DNA from: Quillaja saponaria
Lineage: Eukaryota; Streptophyta; Magnoliopsida; Fabales; Quillajaceae
NCBI GenBank assembly: GCA_029379385.1
Contig: CM055617.1
Coordinates: forward strand, 15,570,679-15,634,678
Reading direction: 5' to 3'
DNA: 64,000 nucleotides
Shown: piece by piece, positions 39,243 through 52,014 of the stretch
Layout of the letters: the number at the start of each line of letters is the position of its first letter
Position numbering within the stretch: position 1 is the first letter of the stretch
Program-made: the position numbers and the translations under genes
Notes under the pieces: model-generated
Told to the model about the DNA's origin: nothing
The model's database searches: none
Seen by the model: only the letters and a program-made list of their open reading frames with translations

Positions 39243-39879
39243 CTGAAAGCCATTGTCGCCAAAAACATATTGTTAAATTTGAGAAAAGACCTATTCACAA
39301 ACCCAGTGATAAAAGAAGCAATAGCCGTCAAAGGAAAAGTTATCAAGCAAGCACAACTAAATATCTTTGTTTTCTAAAACAAAAGATATAGTGAATGATA
39401 TCCTCTCAATGAAGAAATGTTTGAAGATAGGAATACCCCCGCCTGCCTCAAGAATTTGAATGAGGCTAGAAAAATTAGATACTTGTTTTATAACTTCCTG
39501 CAGGTGAAGAATTAGACACCTGGCACACTTTTTATTTTTATTTTTAATATATAATCCCTAAAAAGAATGTTAGTTAAGTCATCAAAATACCATGTACAGT
39601 AGACAATATCTAGAAACACTATTGAATCAACAGTTATCAAGAACAAAACAAAAAAACTATCCGGAAAGTATCTTCTGGAAACACAATAAGTACATAGCAA
39701 TTGTGGCAATGGTTTGCTTCCATCAGATGAATTAACAAGAAGCAGTGGAAAACTTCAGAACCTGTAGGCTTTAATGAATATGGGAAAAAGTTACTTGTAG
39801 GTACTACTAGAATTCCTAAAGGGCAAAAAGAGTAAAGAATGGTACATACAACATGCATATAGCACTACTGGGATTGAGA

Positions 39880-40087
39880 ATGAGGAATATTTTCATTCAA
39901 AATCACAGGGAACATCATATGATGAACTTGGAGAGCGATCTGATGACTTCTATAGGACGGTGCTTCCTCATGCTAGATTGGACTATGATAAGGCTGTAAT
40001 GGAATATGATAAAAGCGACTTGCCAAGATCTAGCATCATGCATCCTACTGTAGACAGAATTAGTAGTGCTGAGGACACCTATGGGAA
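39880..40087 (+). pseudogene. Coding-like fragment next to LINE, unidentified
   Basis: An open frame with acidic, tyrosine-rich composition (SDDFYRTVLPHARLDYDKAV within it) runs straight into the LINE reverse-transcriptase frame at about 40088. It does not resemble LINE sequence, so it may be a host exon into which the LINE inserted, or one joined to it by chance. Confidence 0.35.
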
Positions 40088-40990
40088 TCACCGAGGTTCA
40101 TCCTTAAGTCCTTACTTTTTTGCTTTAGTCATGGATGAACTTACCTTTAATATTTAAGATAGGGCTCCATGGTGCATGCTTTTTGCCGATGATATCGTGT
40201 TGGTAGACGAAACTAGGGAAAGTTTAAATTCTAAACTAGAAATATGGAGGAATGCGTTAGAATCGAAAGGCTTTAGATTGAGTTGGACAAAAACTGAATA
40301 TATGGAGTGCAATTTCAGTGAAACTAGAGGAGGCCCGAATGATATAATTTTAGACGGTCGGACAATCTCTACAAAGGATGTGTTTAAGTATTTAGGGTCA
40401 TTTATACAAAAAGATGGTGCAATTGAGCATGATGTAAACCATAGGATCAAGACAGGGTAGGCGAAGTGGCGGAATGCTTCGGGAGTTTTATGTGATCCTA
40501 AAATTCCGAATAGATTGAAAGGGAAATTTTATAAGTCGGCAGTGAGACCAGCTATGCTGTATGGTACCGAATGTTGGGCAGTTAAGAAGCAACATTAGCA
40601 TAAGATGGGAGTAGCCGAAATGAGAATGTTGAGATGGATGACAGGACATACAAGAAATGATAGAATAAGGAATGAGGAGATTCGTAAGAAGGTGGAAGTA
40701 GCACCCATTGAGGAGAAAATGAGGGAGAATCGTTACGTTGGTTTGGACACATACAATGTCGGCCAATGGACGCAGTAGTTAAGCAAGGTGACTTGGTCCA
40801 GGTGCCAGGTGTTAAACGGGGAAAGGGGAAACCGAAACTTACATGGGGGGCAGTCATAGAGAAAGATATGGCTGTGTTAGGAATTAATGAAAACGTTGTC
40901 TTGGATCGATGCCAAATGGAGGAAAATGATTCATATAGCCGACTCTAACTAGTTTGGGACTTTAGGCTTAGTTGAGTTGAGTTGAGTTTC
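40088..40990 (+). mobile_element. 5'-truncated RTE-type LINE
   Basis: Reverse-transcriptase motifs are clear: SSLSPYFFALVMDELT, then the catalytic LFADDIVLVDET near 40177, then GSFIQKDG, and an [20 protein letters not shown] block near 40630 typical of plant RTE elements. Stops at about 40156, 40458 and 40597 and a frameshift near 40735 inactivate it; the terminal part is in another frame ([20 protein letters not shown], 40769 on). The 3' end carries a short pentamer array, GTTGAGTTGAGTTGAG, at about 40974-40989, as RTE elements end in microsatellites and not poly-A. Only the C-terminal half of the protein is present. Confidence 0.85.
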
Positions 40991-41734
40991 TTTGTAAAAG
41001 CAGAAATATTTAGGATCCCCATATATGATCAGAAAATCAAGAAAGGGGAGGCTTGCTTCTATATTACCAATCAAAATTAATGAATGTCATAAAAGCCTCC
41101 TATATATTTCCTGATTAACTAGAGAATTGAAGAAAAATTTAAAAGAAAAAACAAAAGTTGTTTAGCGGAGTTTAATTACATCGGTTGGCGAGCTTATTGT
41201 GGTTATTAATTGTTTTTTTTACTACACAATTCATTTAGTATATCAACAGTTAGTTGAAATTATGGAATGTGATAAACAATAAATGGGTTCATATCGGATT
41301 CATAGGCTACACCAGAAGGACTTTTAAAAAAAAAAAATAATAAACATAAAAAGTGTAGATAAGCCAGATGTCCATGTAATAAACTGTGCAGACTTTACAA
41401 AATAACGACATAAGTAATAGCAAGAAGCCCTTGAACTGGTGGTCATGCAAACATGACAGCAATTGAAAACAGATTTATAAGAGAGAAACTTAGGATTTAT
41501 TATTTTTAAAAAAGAAAAAAAGCAAAAAGGAACACGCAATTCCGTTGGGCACACAATTCGTTGGTTACAGGCTGCACTCCTTACCTGATTCAATATATAA
41601 CGACTAAGTATGTAGGATGTATTTAATTCAGTATTGTTATTAGGCTATTGTAGTAAGCTTTGTTCCTTATATATAGAATTATAATGATACATTTCGAATT
41701 AGCAGTCTAAGCTTTATTGACAAAACAGGAAGAA

Positions 41735-42034
41735 TAGATCCTTGACAGTTTCAACAACGGATGATACAATCATAATCAAAGCAGGGACCTAAATGAACTC
41801 TTAATCAAGTGGCTTCTCATCTCAGGTACACTAATTTTTTTCTCTTGTCCCCATCAATTCCTCTGGCTTGGTTAACTAGATTAAAAAAGATCGATAGGCC
41901 TCTTGTTAAGACATTATATTCTGGTTCAACATCAATAGTAACCTTGAAATATCTTACTGTTATAGGCCATCAGAGTACTGGATGATGAAATCCAATGCGA
42001 CATTATCAATGTTCAGAATCTTGTCCCTGGAAAG
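41735..42034 (+). pseudogene. KRR1-like (small-subunit processome) gene fragment, broken
   Basis: The exon at 41966-42034, between TTATAG and GTATGC, encodes AIRVLDDEIQCDII and a short tail, resembling the segment after the RDLIKLL region in KRR1 KH-domain proteins (ribosome-biogenesis factors of the nucleolus). The preceding stretch, about 41740-41826, reads LTVSTTDDTIIIKA, then DLNELL and SSGFSSQ in shifted frames before a GTACAC donor, in the same order as KRR1. Two frameshifts in about 60 bp make it non-functional. The intron argues for a genomic duplication, not a retrocopy. No following exon was found. The identification rests on remembered family motifs. Confidence 0.5.
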
Positions 42035-42458
42035 GTATGCAATTTAACTTTCTTCTACCTACTTGTCATTTGTGAACACCATATGTCTAGGTTTTGAAAT
42101 CTATTTGAGAATATTTTCAAAAAAATTTACTGATGTCGTCCTTAAACTGTACTTTTGTCAGTAGAATCAAGATAAAATCATAATTTAGTAGTAATTTGAT
42201 TGACTTGCTGGATGCTGCAGAGTCCACTGATGTTCTAGTTTAAAGTTTGACTGCTTAATATGTCGAAGATTGGAAAGAAAAAAAAAAAAAAAAATCCACT
42301 TTTAGCTTCTAAACCTGAAATGCTCCCATTGTACTTGCAGGGGAGGTTTGTTAGGCAGAAAAAAAAAAAAAAAAAAAAAATCATCTTTTGGACCTTCATA
42401 TGTCCACTCTGAAGGTGAGTATGCAAAGCTCAATAATTCAGAATTTCTTGCTCTGATG

Positions 42459-43491
42459 TTTGATGTTTATAAGTTATTACACTGTATGGTATGATATTAT
42501 TGTGAGGATTACCATTGTTTTGCAGGGTATTGAGGCCATAACAGAATGTATAATTTTTGTCCTAGTAAATTTTGTAATTTCATTCTGTTGTTCATGCGTT
42601 CGCAAATCTGCAGACACCAATAGCCCTAAATTTATTTATTTATTTTTTTAGACGTTGATACTTCTAAAACAAATGTAGAAAATGATTATTTTTTTAATTG
42701 TATTTCTCGAACTTATCCATCTCTGCATGTTTCATTTTAGTGACTACCATTGCAGACGCAACTATCTAATTATGTTGTCGTTTTTTTGAACTTGTCGGCA
42801 TATGCGTTTTACTTCTTTGTTTGTTTTGCAGACTCATATGGTAAAATGATATTTTCAAACATATATATGCATCCGTGTCTGCCACGTGTCTGAATCTGCG
42901 TGTACATGCACAAGCACAGGTATTCTCTTCCCAGTTAAATCCCTAACTCGTGAGTTTTTTTTTTTTTTTTTCATGGGTGGTTTGATGTTTATAAGTTATT
43001 ACACTGTATGGTATGATATTATTGTGAGGATTACCATTATTTTGCAGGGTATTGAGGCCATAACAGAATGTATAATTTTTGTCCTAGTAAATTTTGTAAT
43101 TTCATTCTGTTGTTCATGCGTTCGCAAATCTGCAGACACCAATAGCCCTAAATTTATATATTTATTTTTTTAGACGTTGATACTTCTAAAACAAATGTAG
43201 AAAATGATTATTTTTTTCATTGTATTTCTCGAACTTATCCATCTCTGCATGTTTCATTTTAGTAACTACCATTGCAGACGCAACTATCTAATTATGTTGT
43301 CGTTTTTTTGAACTTGTCGGCATATGCGTTTTACTTCTTTGTTTGTTTTGCAGACTCATATGGTAAAATGATATTTTCAAACATATATATGCATCCGTGT
43401 CTGCCACGTGTCTGAATCTGCGTGTACATGCACAAGCATAGGTATTCTCTTCCCAGTTAAATCCCTAACTCGTGAGTTTTTTTTTTTTTTT
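42459..43491. repeat. Tandem duplication, 522-bp period
   Basis: 42459-42972 and 42981-43491 are direct copies. Each begins TTTGATGTTTATAAGTTATT and ends in CTCGTGAG plus a poly-T run. Only a few substitutions separate them (for example near 43039, 43158, 43219 and 43263), so the event is fairly recent. The identical short frames at 42460-42651 and 42886-43173 are by-products; no coding evidence supports them. Confidence 0.92.
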
Positions 43492-43499
43492 CCTTATCT

Positions 43500-43700
43500 C
43501 TTTCTCCATTTCTAAAAATCGGCCCTACTCCTCCCTCTCCATCCAGACCCAACGCCGTCGGCCATCCTTTGCCACATATCGTGCCACCGTTGAGGAAGAC
43601 CAAAATCAAGGTATATATATTCTTTCTTTCTCTCCATGGATCTCTCTCTCTCTCATCATCAATCTTATCGCTCTGTCTATCTTTCTCCTGTGCAGGTGAT
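43500..43700 (+). other. Pyrimidine-rich, promoter- or leader-like segment
   Basis: This short GC-richer stretch has a (CT)n run near 43640 and a possible intron (GTATAT...GTGCAG, about 43611-43695). It looks like a gene 5' leader, but no coding continuation is visible downstream. Confidence 0.25.
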
Positions 43701-45351
43701 TTGTGGTATTGAAGTTGGATAATATTATATATTTTCTTCTTCAGTAGAGAAAGGGCCACGCTTGATATTAGGGGCGAAGATAGTTTATCCACCGAAGTCA
43801 GACAACTTTTGCCACATTGAAGAAAACCTATTTGAAGCCAAGTTTTGATGTTTAGAGTTTACTAACAAAAGCTACTATGTTGGTGCATAATTTTGATAGA
43901 TGATTTCAATTTGAAGTTCAAACCCAGATCTATACTCGACAGTATCATAATTTCTATTTGAGAAATTAAATAACATCCATATATAATTATTTTTTGCTGA
44001 ATCTCAATATCTTATATGATAACAAATTACATAGGGCAGAAGAACATACAAAAAAAAAAAAAAAAAAAAGAAACAAAAAACAATAGTCGAATACAGTAGT
44101 CTTGGAGAAGAGTTCCTCCAAGAAAAGTAGAGTCATGTTCATTTAACTCTTCGTTCTTGTATGTAAGGGAGAATTGTAAAACACCTCCAGTGGTTAAAAA
44201 ATTAACTAACCCTTAAAATTGGGGAATGGTTCAGAAAGCTCAAAAACAGATTCATCATTGTTTCCACAGTTCAAATTTCGAAAAAACAAATAAGCAGGAG
44301 TTTACATTTTCATCTTTTAGATACGATCTAATGATTTTTTTAAAGAAAAAACAGAAGTGTCTTCTCTAATTTAGATATCTACCTTCATCCATTTACTGCC
44401 AGATGCGAAACAAACAAGAGAGTCTGCTTCCTCTGAGCGAAGGTTTATAGTATTTTTAATATCAGTAAATGAATTAGTTTTTTATATATATTATTTTCAA
44501 ACTTTTTCTTGCTTTGATTGGATTTTTGGCTTTCTTTTCAAAGTTATCTTCTTTTGATTTTCTTAGGATACTTCATCTATATTTTGTGATTTGGATAAAC
44601 ATTTCATTCTTAATATTAGTTTGAAATCTATCAAGTTATTATAATAAATAGAGGTACATCAGTCATTCTATGGGTCATATGTGATATTATACCTTAGCCT
44701 GACAACTATAATATCTAAATAGGGAATTACCCGGCCAAGACACATAAATGTAGAATTGACATACTGTGGCACAACATAGATTAAGTGGATAATATACAAA
44801 GTTATGGTTTGAGCTGAAGCTCATCCCACAAGCGTGGAATTCCATGAAGGCACTACCACTTACTGCAGTCTTGAAACAATCTAGACATTTCTGCAAGCAA
44901 ATATTTACTTCATCCAAAAAAGTATAAGTTTTAAAAAATGTCTTGTATGATGACCTTCACCAAAACAGTTTTAAGCAAAAAATAAAAAAATAAAAAAATT
45001 TCATGTTCACTTCTATCAAGTATGACCGGCCTAGTATTCAGGAATCAAATCAAGGTGAGCGTAGTTTTCATGGAACAAAGGGGGAAGAAAGAAAAAGAAA
45101 ATTCTAAACAGGCAACCCATATTTTTAAAATTTAAATTTGTCAGCCGATGAGAAACCTCGCTAAGTGTTTTTAGCCTTGGATTAAAAGCTAAGACTTAGG
45201 CATCGAGTAGCTTTGTAATGCAATTCTAAACCAGACTAAATATTGAATCCATGACCAGTAATATTTCATATACTTGTCAATGTAATATAAATGTTGTTAT
45301 GGATGCAAGTAAACCACTAAGTTGAGATTTACAAAATTGGTGTACAAAAAA
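43701..45351. other. Intergenic, no gene recognised
   Basis: AT-rich, with poly-A near 44050. The short frame at 44687-44917 minus has no domain or splice partner. Confidence 0.4.
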
Positions 45352-46095
45352 CTAAGGGTTAGTTTGGTATACAGGGATGGTCATTCCATTCCATGCATGA
45401 TTCTATGGAATGAACATTCATTTGTTTGGTATATTTTTAGTCTCAGAATACTTATTCCATTCAAGTATTTTATTCTATAGAAGGAGAAATCCTCAAACCC
45501 ATCTAAGATGGTGGGATTGCACATTCCTACTTTTATAGAATTAGTTTAGTTGAGTTAAATGATATAAAAATCATTCTATCACTTAAAATAAAAAGTTGAA
45601 TATTAATAAAATAATAATATTATAAATTAATTAATTAAATATATATTATTTAATTTAGTCAAATGTCAAAAATACTAAACTAGTCCTAAGGAAATTGTGT
45701 AAAGCAAAGGAAATAAGTAGTACAATATTTATGATAATTTTTTACTAAAAGTTCTAAATGAAAACTCATATTCCATGTCATTGTTCAAGTTATCATAAAA
45801 AATTTGAACACTATTGGACATATATGATCAAATTAAGATCTTTCAATTTTAGAAGCTAAATTTGAACTTTGAGATAGGTTAGCCAAGAGGACTCCCCCTC
45901 TGAGAATCGTATATGAGAATTTCATCTCGTATGACTCAAACGAAAATGCCCAAATACTGGCTATAATAGATATGTATAATAAAAAGTATGAAATTTCTTA
46001 ACTGAATTCTTTATGATTCAAATCTTCTCTGAAGCTACACAATATAAGTGAATTGTAAAAGGCTCGTAATCAAAGGGGTGTCAAATATACCTTAG
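45352..46095. mobile_element. Possible MITE
   Basis: The left end CTAAGGGTTAGTTTGGTATA and the right end, as reverse complement CTAAGGTATATTTGACACCC, form an imperfect terminal inverted repeat of about 17 bp. Near the left end is a local hairpin around ATTCCATTCCATGCATGATT. No target duplication could be established and no transposase is present. Confidence 0.45.
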
Positions 46096-48900
46096 AAATA
46101 TTATCATCAATCACAACATCTAAATATGATGTTGCTATATACATATGAATATGATGTTGAGAGAAGAGAATAAGTAGTTCTCCTGTACATCTCCATTTCT
46201 CTCTTGGTTTCCATTGTTCTAAAGCATGTGTGAAGGGTTAATACATACATAGTAAGAATAAATGGTTAAATTTGGCGAAGCAACTATGAAATAAAACCAT
46301 GAATATAATGCTTTTAGTGGAGGACTAAACTCAAAAATTATGGAAGACAAAATTGTAGTATTTGCTACATAAATGGGGCTTGTTTAAGCCTAAAATCATC
46401 TTGTTAAAAGGCCATTAAGCCTCTATTCAATAAATTATCAAAGTATAGCAAAACAATGAGACTATTTCTTTTAAGTACCAATTATCTATGTCATGTTTAC
46501 CTTTAAAGAAAGTGCAATAAGTGAAAAGATATTAATGAATAAAACCAAACAAATTTTTCAAAAGAAAAAAAAAAACTTTTACAATTTTATACATAGACAA
46601 TGAAGTAGAAGATCATGAAAATACATATCAAATATGTTGAAGTAGTTAGTCAGGGAACCTTTTAATGCATCATAAGAAACTATACAAATTTAATAGCATG
46701 AATCCTCAAGCTACCTGATGATACTACGGAAATAATTTATGACCTTCAATACTCAATTCCATCTTCAAAATCATTACTGCTTTCACAAAATAACTAACCT
46801 GTTAGTGTGCCAAAATAACTATACAACAAGACAACAGAAAAATAATAGCAAATTTTTTGATCACCATTTCAAAAAGTCAAAGTTATAGATAAAAGATTCA
46901 TTAACATATAAATTAATCACCACTAACACATACATGCATGCATACATCATAAACGAAGTATAAATGTATCATGATAAAATATGTATTTGTTGATATTTCA
47001 TTCAAAAAAGAAAAGTGTATTTGTTTCGTCATTATATTGACATCAGATGAGTTAAAAGTTGAAAATTATCTCAATTAGGAGTTCAACATTACCTAGTGTG
47101 AGAAGCAATGGAAGGCCATGTCCTATTTCACAAATTGAAATAATTCATAGTCACCGTTCCTGAGAAAAATAAAAATCATCAAAAAGCTCTTGTTTTCCTG
47201 GTACTATAACAATGAAAAGAGAATCGAGCCCGACCAAAATTATATTGGATGAACATTTAGTATGCATAACAATTACAATATGAAAATACAACATCCAGAA
47301 TATTACAAAAAAAAAAGAGTACCTAAGATTTTATTCCTATTATAGCCTTGTGATAAATAAGCAAGCAAGATAACAACTATAATGTGCAGGCAGCTATATC
47401 AGACAACATGGTTAACAATTTTGCCACGTAGTCCTAGTACAGAAGAACACGAACTAACACATTTTCAATTAAAGAAATATAGCCTCATATAAATTACTTA
47501 ATCCTAATACAAAAGAACATTAACTTGTCAAAGTTGTGCTTGTTGTTCCATGGCTTGAAGGCTAAACTTCAAAGTCATTATTAAGGTGAGTGACCCAATA
47601 GAATCTCTTTGGATGAAATGTAAAGGAAAGAAACCAAATTTAACAACAAAACAAATGATAATACTGTGTAACATGATAAGCTATGCAAATTGCAAACACA
47701 TATAAGTGGGAAGACAATGATGATATGAATCAATTTGTTTCTTCACTTAGACAATTCATTGCAACCAAATCATGTGACAAAAAGATAATAAATTATTCAA
47801 AAAAGTGAGGTGAAGCCTAGATTTCTGAAGTTCTAAGTTATCTCAAAAAATCCTTATTCCCTAATATAGAAACAAAGCTAGCAATTATTCTATCAGAGCT
47901 TGCTTCGTCTTGGAATATAGCCAGAATCTTTCTAGCTACCTATAGAAATTAAAAATAGCTAAGGCTACAATAATCATGTTTATAATTACAAATTGAGTTA
48001 CAGCAAGCCATAAAGCAATAAAAGAAAAAAAAAAAACAATCAAGAAAATATAAAGTATCAAAACAAATTACATTTCAAGCCAAAACATAAACAAATAGAA
48101 AAAATGATTAGAATGCAAGCCATGACCATTTATTCAAGCAAGCACCTTCACAGTTGAAGCCAATCTTAAGGGCATCAGATGTAAGAAAAACATGAAATTC
48201 ATTCATGTAAACAATAAAAGCAATAAAAGAATGAAACAATCAAGCAAGTTCAAATCATCACAACAATTTACATTTGAAGCCAAAGCAGTAGAAATATATA
48301 GAAAAATATAACTCATTAAATAATTCATATGGTAGACAAGGAATTCTGAGGGATAAATGTAAGGACCAAAACATGGAATAATGAAAATCCAACTACATAA
48401 ACATTGCAAATAAGATAATTCATGTAGGGAGAAATATGCACGATGAGTAAATTGCTAGCAAATGACAATCCAAAAAGACAAAATATGTTTAAGAATATTA
48501 TTTTCTAGAAAAATTATCAATTTCAGAGATTAAAAAGAAAAAAAATTCAAGCTATAAAAAATTACCTAAATTAGTGTTCCTTTCGTTTCCACAAGGTGAA
48601 ACCATTTCTGTGTACTTTTTCTTCTACGAGATCTCAATTAGATCCAAAAGTTGCTTAGAATGTTGAAAATAAAAATAAAAATCAAAGCAAAACATCCTAG
48701 CAAACGAACCCTTCAAATGTCACAAATTTCATTTTTCGTTCTTTTTCTTTTTGAAAATTGGAATTGAAGAATATGATTCAAAAACAATGAAAGAAAAAAA
48801 AAGAAAAAAAAAAAGAAGAAGAAGAAAGAGGAATCCTTGCCTTCGTCACTGGTTGATTATACCAAAATCCTCGCAAATGCAGGATCCTCTTCTCTAATCC
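46096..48900. other. Intergenic, no gene recognised
   Basis: Long AT-rich stretch, stops in all frames, several poly-A runs. I see no domain, RNA gene or bounded repeat. Confidence 0.4.
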
Positions 48901-48904
48901 TTAG

Positions 48905-49470
48905 TGTAGCAATTTTGACCCAAATTTTTTTTGGTACTTGTATAATTAGTTTATACTTGGTGGGTAAGAAATGACTAATTAGATGTTAATAAGAATTTTT
49001 TAATTAGTTTATTCTTGGTGGGTAAGAAAGAACTAATTACATATTGATAAGAATTTCCTAATTAGATTTACCATGGTGGGTAAGTAAGCTTAATTAGATG
49101 ATTGGAGGGTTTTCATAAATTAGAAGAAAAAGTTTGTTTGTTAGGCAAGTTCTATATAGTATAAATATGTGGGCCTATGAGAGTTGTATGTATGAGAAAG
49201 AGAGAGATCTAATATTTATAAAAGTCCCCTTAGGGATAGAGATACAAGAGAGATTAGTAAATATATGGCCTAAGTGAGTGAGAACATTATGTATAGAGTG
49301 TACTCTTTGTATGTAATATTTCTTGGAATATTAGTGAATTTTTTTTTCATCTATAGATGTAGGCAAGAGGTCGAACTATGTTATATTTTGCGTTGGTGTT
49401 TATTTCTCTTCTCTTCTTATATTTGTGATTATTATCTTTTATTATTTTTACTATAGCTTATTAAAGATTG
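48905..49470 (+). repeat. Ty1-copia-like LTR remnant
   Basis: It has the usual arrangement of a plant copia LTR: upstream tandem repeats, a TATA-like TATATAGTATAAATATG (about 49152), and a downstream segment with GATGTAGGCAAGAGGTCGAA near 49357 and a TTATATTTTGCGTTGGTG stretch. Neither end was fixed and no internal domain is next to it, so it may be a solo LTR. Confidence 0.5.
48943..49105. repeat. 58-bp tandem repeat, nearly three copies
   Basis: Units marked by TTGGTGGGTAAGAAA or near variants recur at about 48955, 49014 and 49073, joined by TAATTAG-rich sequence. They lie in the upstream part of the copia-like LTR, where regulatory repeats are common. Confidence 0.75.
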
Positions 49471-51967
49471 ACGGGGAATTTCTTATGATTCCCAATACTT
49501 AGGCATCCAACCTTTGTCCATTGTGTCTCACTTTAATCCCTGATTTTGGAGTGCATATATGATATTCTCCTTTCTATCCCTCGAACCATGCACAAAAAGC
49601 TTCATAAAAGATGAATGACCTTCAGAGAAAAAAATAAAGAAAAACATAGGTATATGAAGAGCATTTTTCATGGAAAACATTACAGTTTGAACTTTCTCTC
49701 ATTTGGTTTTCCTTCTCATTCTACTAAATAAGCAAGTAAACAATCTGCACCTACCTCTTATTATTAGATACCCAGTAAACAAAATAAGTTAAATTATTGA
49801 AATCATCAATCACAAATAAATAAAAAGGCAAATAGAAATATTAATATTTTGGTTATTAACAAAAACAATTAAACTTTGCAGGAAAGTAGGGAATAGGGTT
49901 TGATTCAATAACAAAATGGATCTTTCACTATTTGAAAGGCATAGATTATTTGCACTGATTTAAAAGATTTATTAGCTTAGAAATAAATGCCCAAATTTAT
50001 TAGTAACATAAAAAAAAAAAAATAAAAAAAAAATTCAGTTTTCTTAAGTAAAATAAATTTGTCTAAAACTTGCAAAAAATTTAAAAGATTTCATCAATCT
50101 TTATTTACTTCACAACTCTACATACAACTTCAAAAAGTTCCATTCTATAATTTGAGCTCCCCATCCAAAATAAAAAAATAAATAAAAATAAAACATTCTA
50201 ATATTAGACAGAGCCCAGCACATGAAGAATGCATAAGCAGATCCTCTGTTTATCTAAATGAAATTATTTTTATCCAACCTAGAAAAAAAAAAAAAAAAAT
50301 CTTCAAATTGCCATGAAACCTAAAAGTAAAAGCACCATAGTTTATACATGCGATGTTTGAGATCATCCACATGACTTTTAACATCAACAGGATGCCTCAC
50401 CTTTGCCACTGATTTTAGAGACCCATCTCTTTCGAATCTGACCTGTCGTTTTTCCCTTTCTTTACTTCTTCTACCCTCTAGAATTAATGCCTAAAAGACA
50501 AAATCCTTTTTGAGCAATTTAAAATCCCAAAATTTCACCAAAATTTAGAAATGGAGATTCAAAGGAAGGATACCAGAAAGACAAGTATGAGACAAAAATG
50601 TAAACCTTACCATTGATTCTTTTGCCAAAAGACTATTGAGGGAGAGGAGAATTAGAAAGGACGGTGGGGTGAGGTGTGTTTGAGGATGGGAGAGGAAAGG
50701 AATAATGAGAGATAAGAGAATAAGTTTCTGGTGGACATTGGACAGCAGAATTAGGAAAAAATCCTAAAAATCTAATGGGAGGAATGGTCAAACACTGAAT
50801 AGTATCCATGAAAGCAGAAGCACAAAATCAGGAAGACAAGAGAGCCTGGTAGTCGGCATCCTTGCTCAGTAGGGTCCTTCGCTAATTTGTGAACAATTTT
50901 TCAGAGTAGCTCAGCAATGATCAAGGGCTAAAGTGAGGGAAACCCCAACTCCTCTCACAATCCACAAACTGCGCATTTAAAATTTTAATAGATTAATTTA
51001 AATTTATCTGCTTCGTCTTTCAGGATCTGGTTTGGACACTTTTGTCCTCTATCTGGCTTGCTTCGGTTAGTATGGGATTTTTCATCTGTGGCACCCAGCC
51101 TTCCCTGCTATCCAGGAGTTTTAAGAGTCGACTTTTTTGGAAACCTACTTGTGGGTTTATTCTCCCCTTTTCCCTCCTCAAAAAATCAGAAATGAATCTG
51201 AATCTGTTATCCTGTTTTTCAACTCTGCTTTCCATAAAGTTAACTTTTTTTCAACTCTCCTTTCTAGTTTCTTATTTTGGAAATGAAAGAAAAGAGTATT
51301 GTTCTCTGTCAAACTAGCCTCACTGTCTCAGAATTACTACATAAAGAACTACTTTTGTCGAAAACTTCAAATAAAGTGCATGCTTTGTAAAAGACTCGTT
51401 GAGGACTTGGGTCCTAAAAAATCAATTGAACTTGACCAGGAAACTTCTTACGTGAAAGCAAAGAAGATTTAGAGCAAAGAGGTTCACGTCGTCTCCCATG
51501 TTGCTTTATCTTGCCCAACCGTTTCATTCAAGAGAAAATGAAAGCTTTCTTTATTTTTTGTGTATCAAGTTTTTGTATGTTTCTCTACTTTTCTTTTCTC
51601 ATTTTCTTTTTGGGAGAAACGGTTGGTGAAAGTTATTGTATTTTACTTTTCTAGCTAACATTAATTTGCTGAAAATTTTGATATAGCTTTTGTTTATTAT
51701 ATCAGCTGTTTAGTTTGTTGGATCTTTACGAAAATAGAACCATTTCTTTTTATAGTCCTAATCTAGAGAAATTGCTTGTAAATTGCGCTCCTCTAGAGAA
51801 AAAGTGGTATGAAAATTCCTCCTATTTCTGCAAAATTACAGCTCTGATAATCGTATTTCTAGTTTCTACCTTTGTTTAGGGAGAATATATAGGAGAGTTT
51901 TGTATTTGGGATTGCTATTTCAACTTTTTGATTCAAATTTACATGTTCACTTTGATTTAAATGACAG
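49471..51967. other. Intergenic, no gene recognised
   Basis: AT-rich. The two overlapping frames at 51020-51317 are opposite-strand readings of one stretch and have no recognised domain. Confidence 0.35.
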
Positions 51968-52014
51968 GTTGTTGCTACTCGGCAGATTCTAAAGTTCATT
52001 GAATGGAAAAATAG
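51968..52014 (+). pseudogene. Exon-like fragment, possibly part of the 54-kb gene remnant
   Basis: Between GACAG and GTGCGC, 15 codons are open (VVATRQILKFIEWKN). A compatible continuation starts after TATGTAG at about 53668 (AKRLVEEICLVACYESEKHW within it) but meets a stop, and its phase into 53977 does not match. Tentative. Confidence 0.25.

Noticed and set aside
42886..43173. 95-residue hydrophobic frame repeated at 42460-42651
   Set aside because: The apparent conservation comes from the 522-bp tandem duplication; no homology or splice signals support coding.
43472..43699. Possible first exon of a host gene
   Set aside because: Only a leader-like, pyrimidine-rich look and one possible intron; no downstream coding exon was found.
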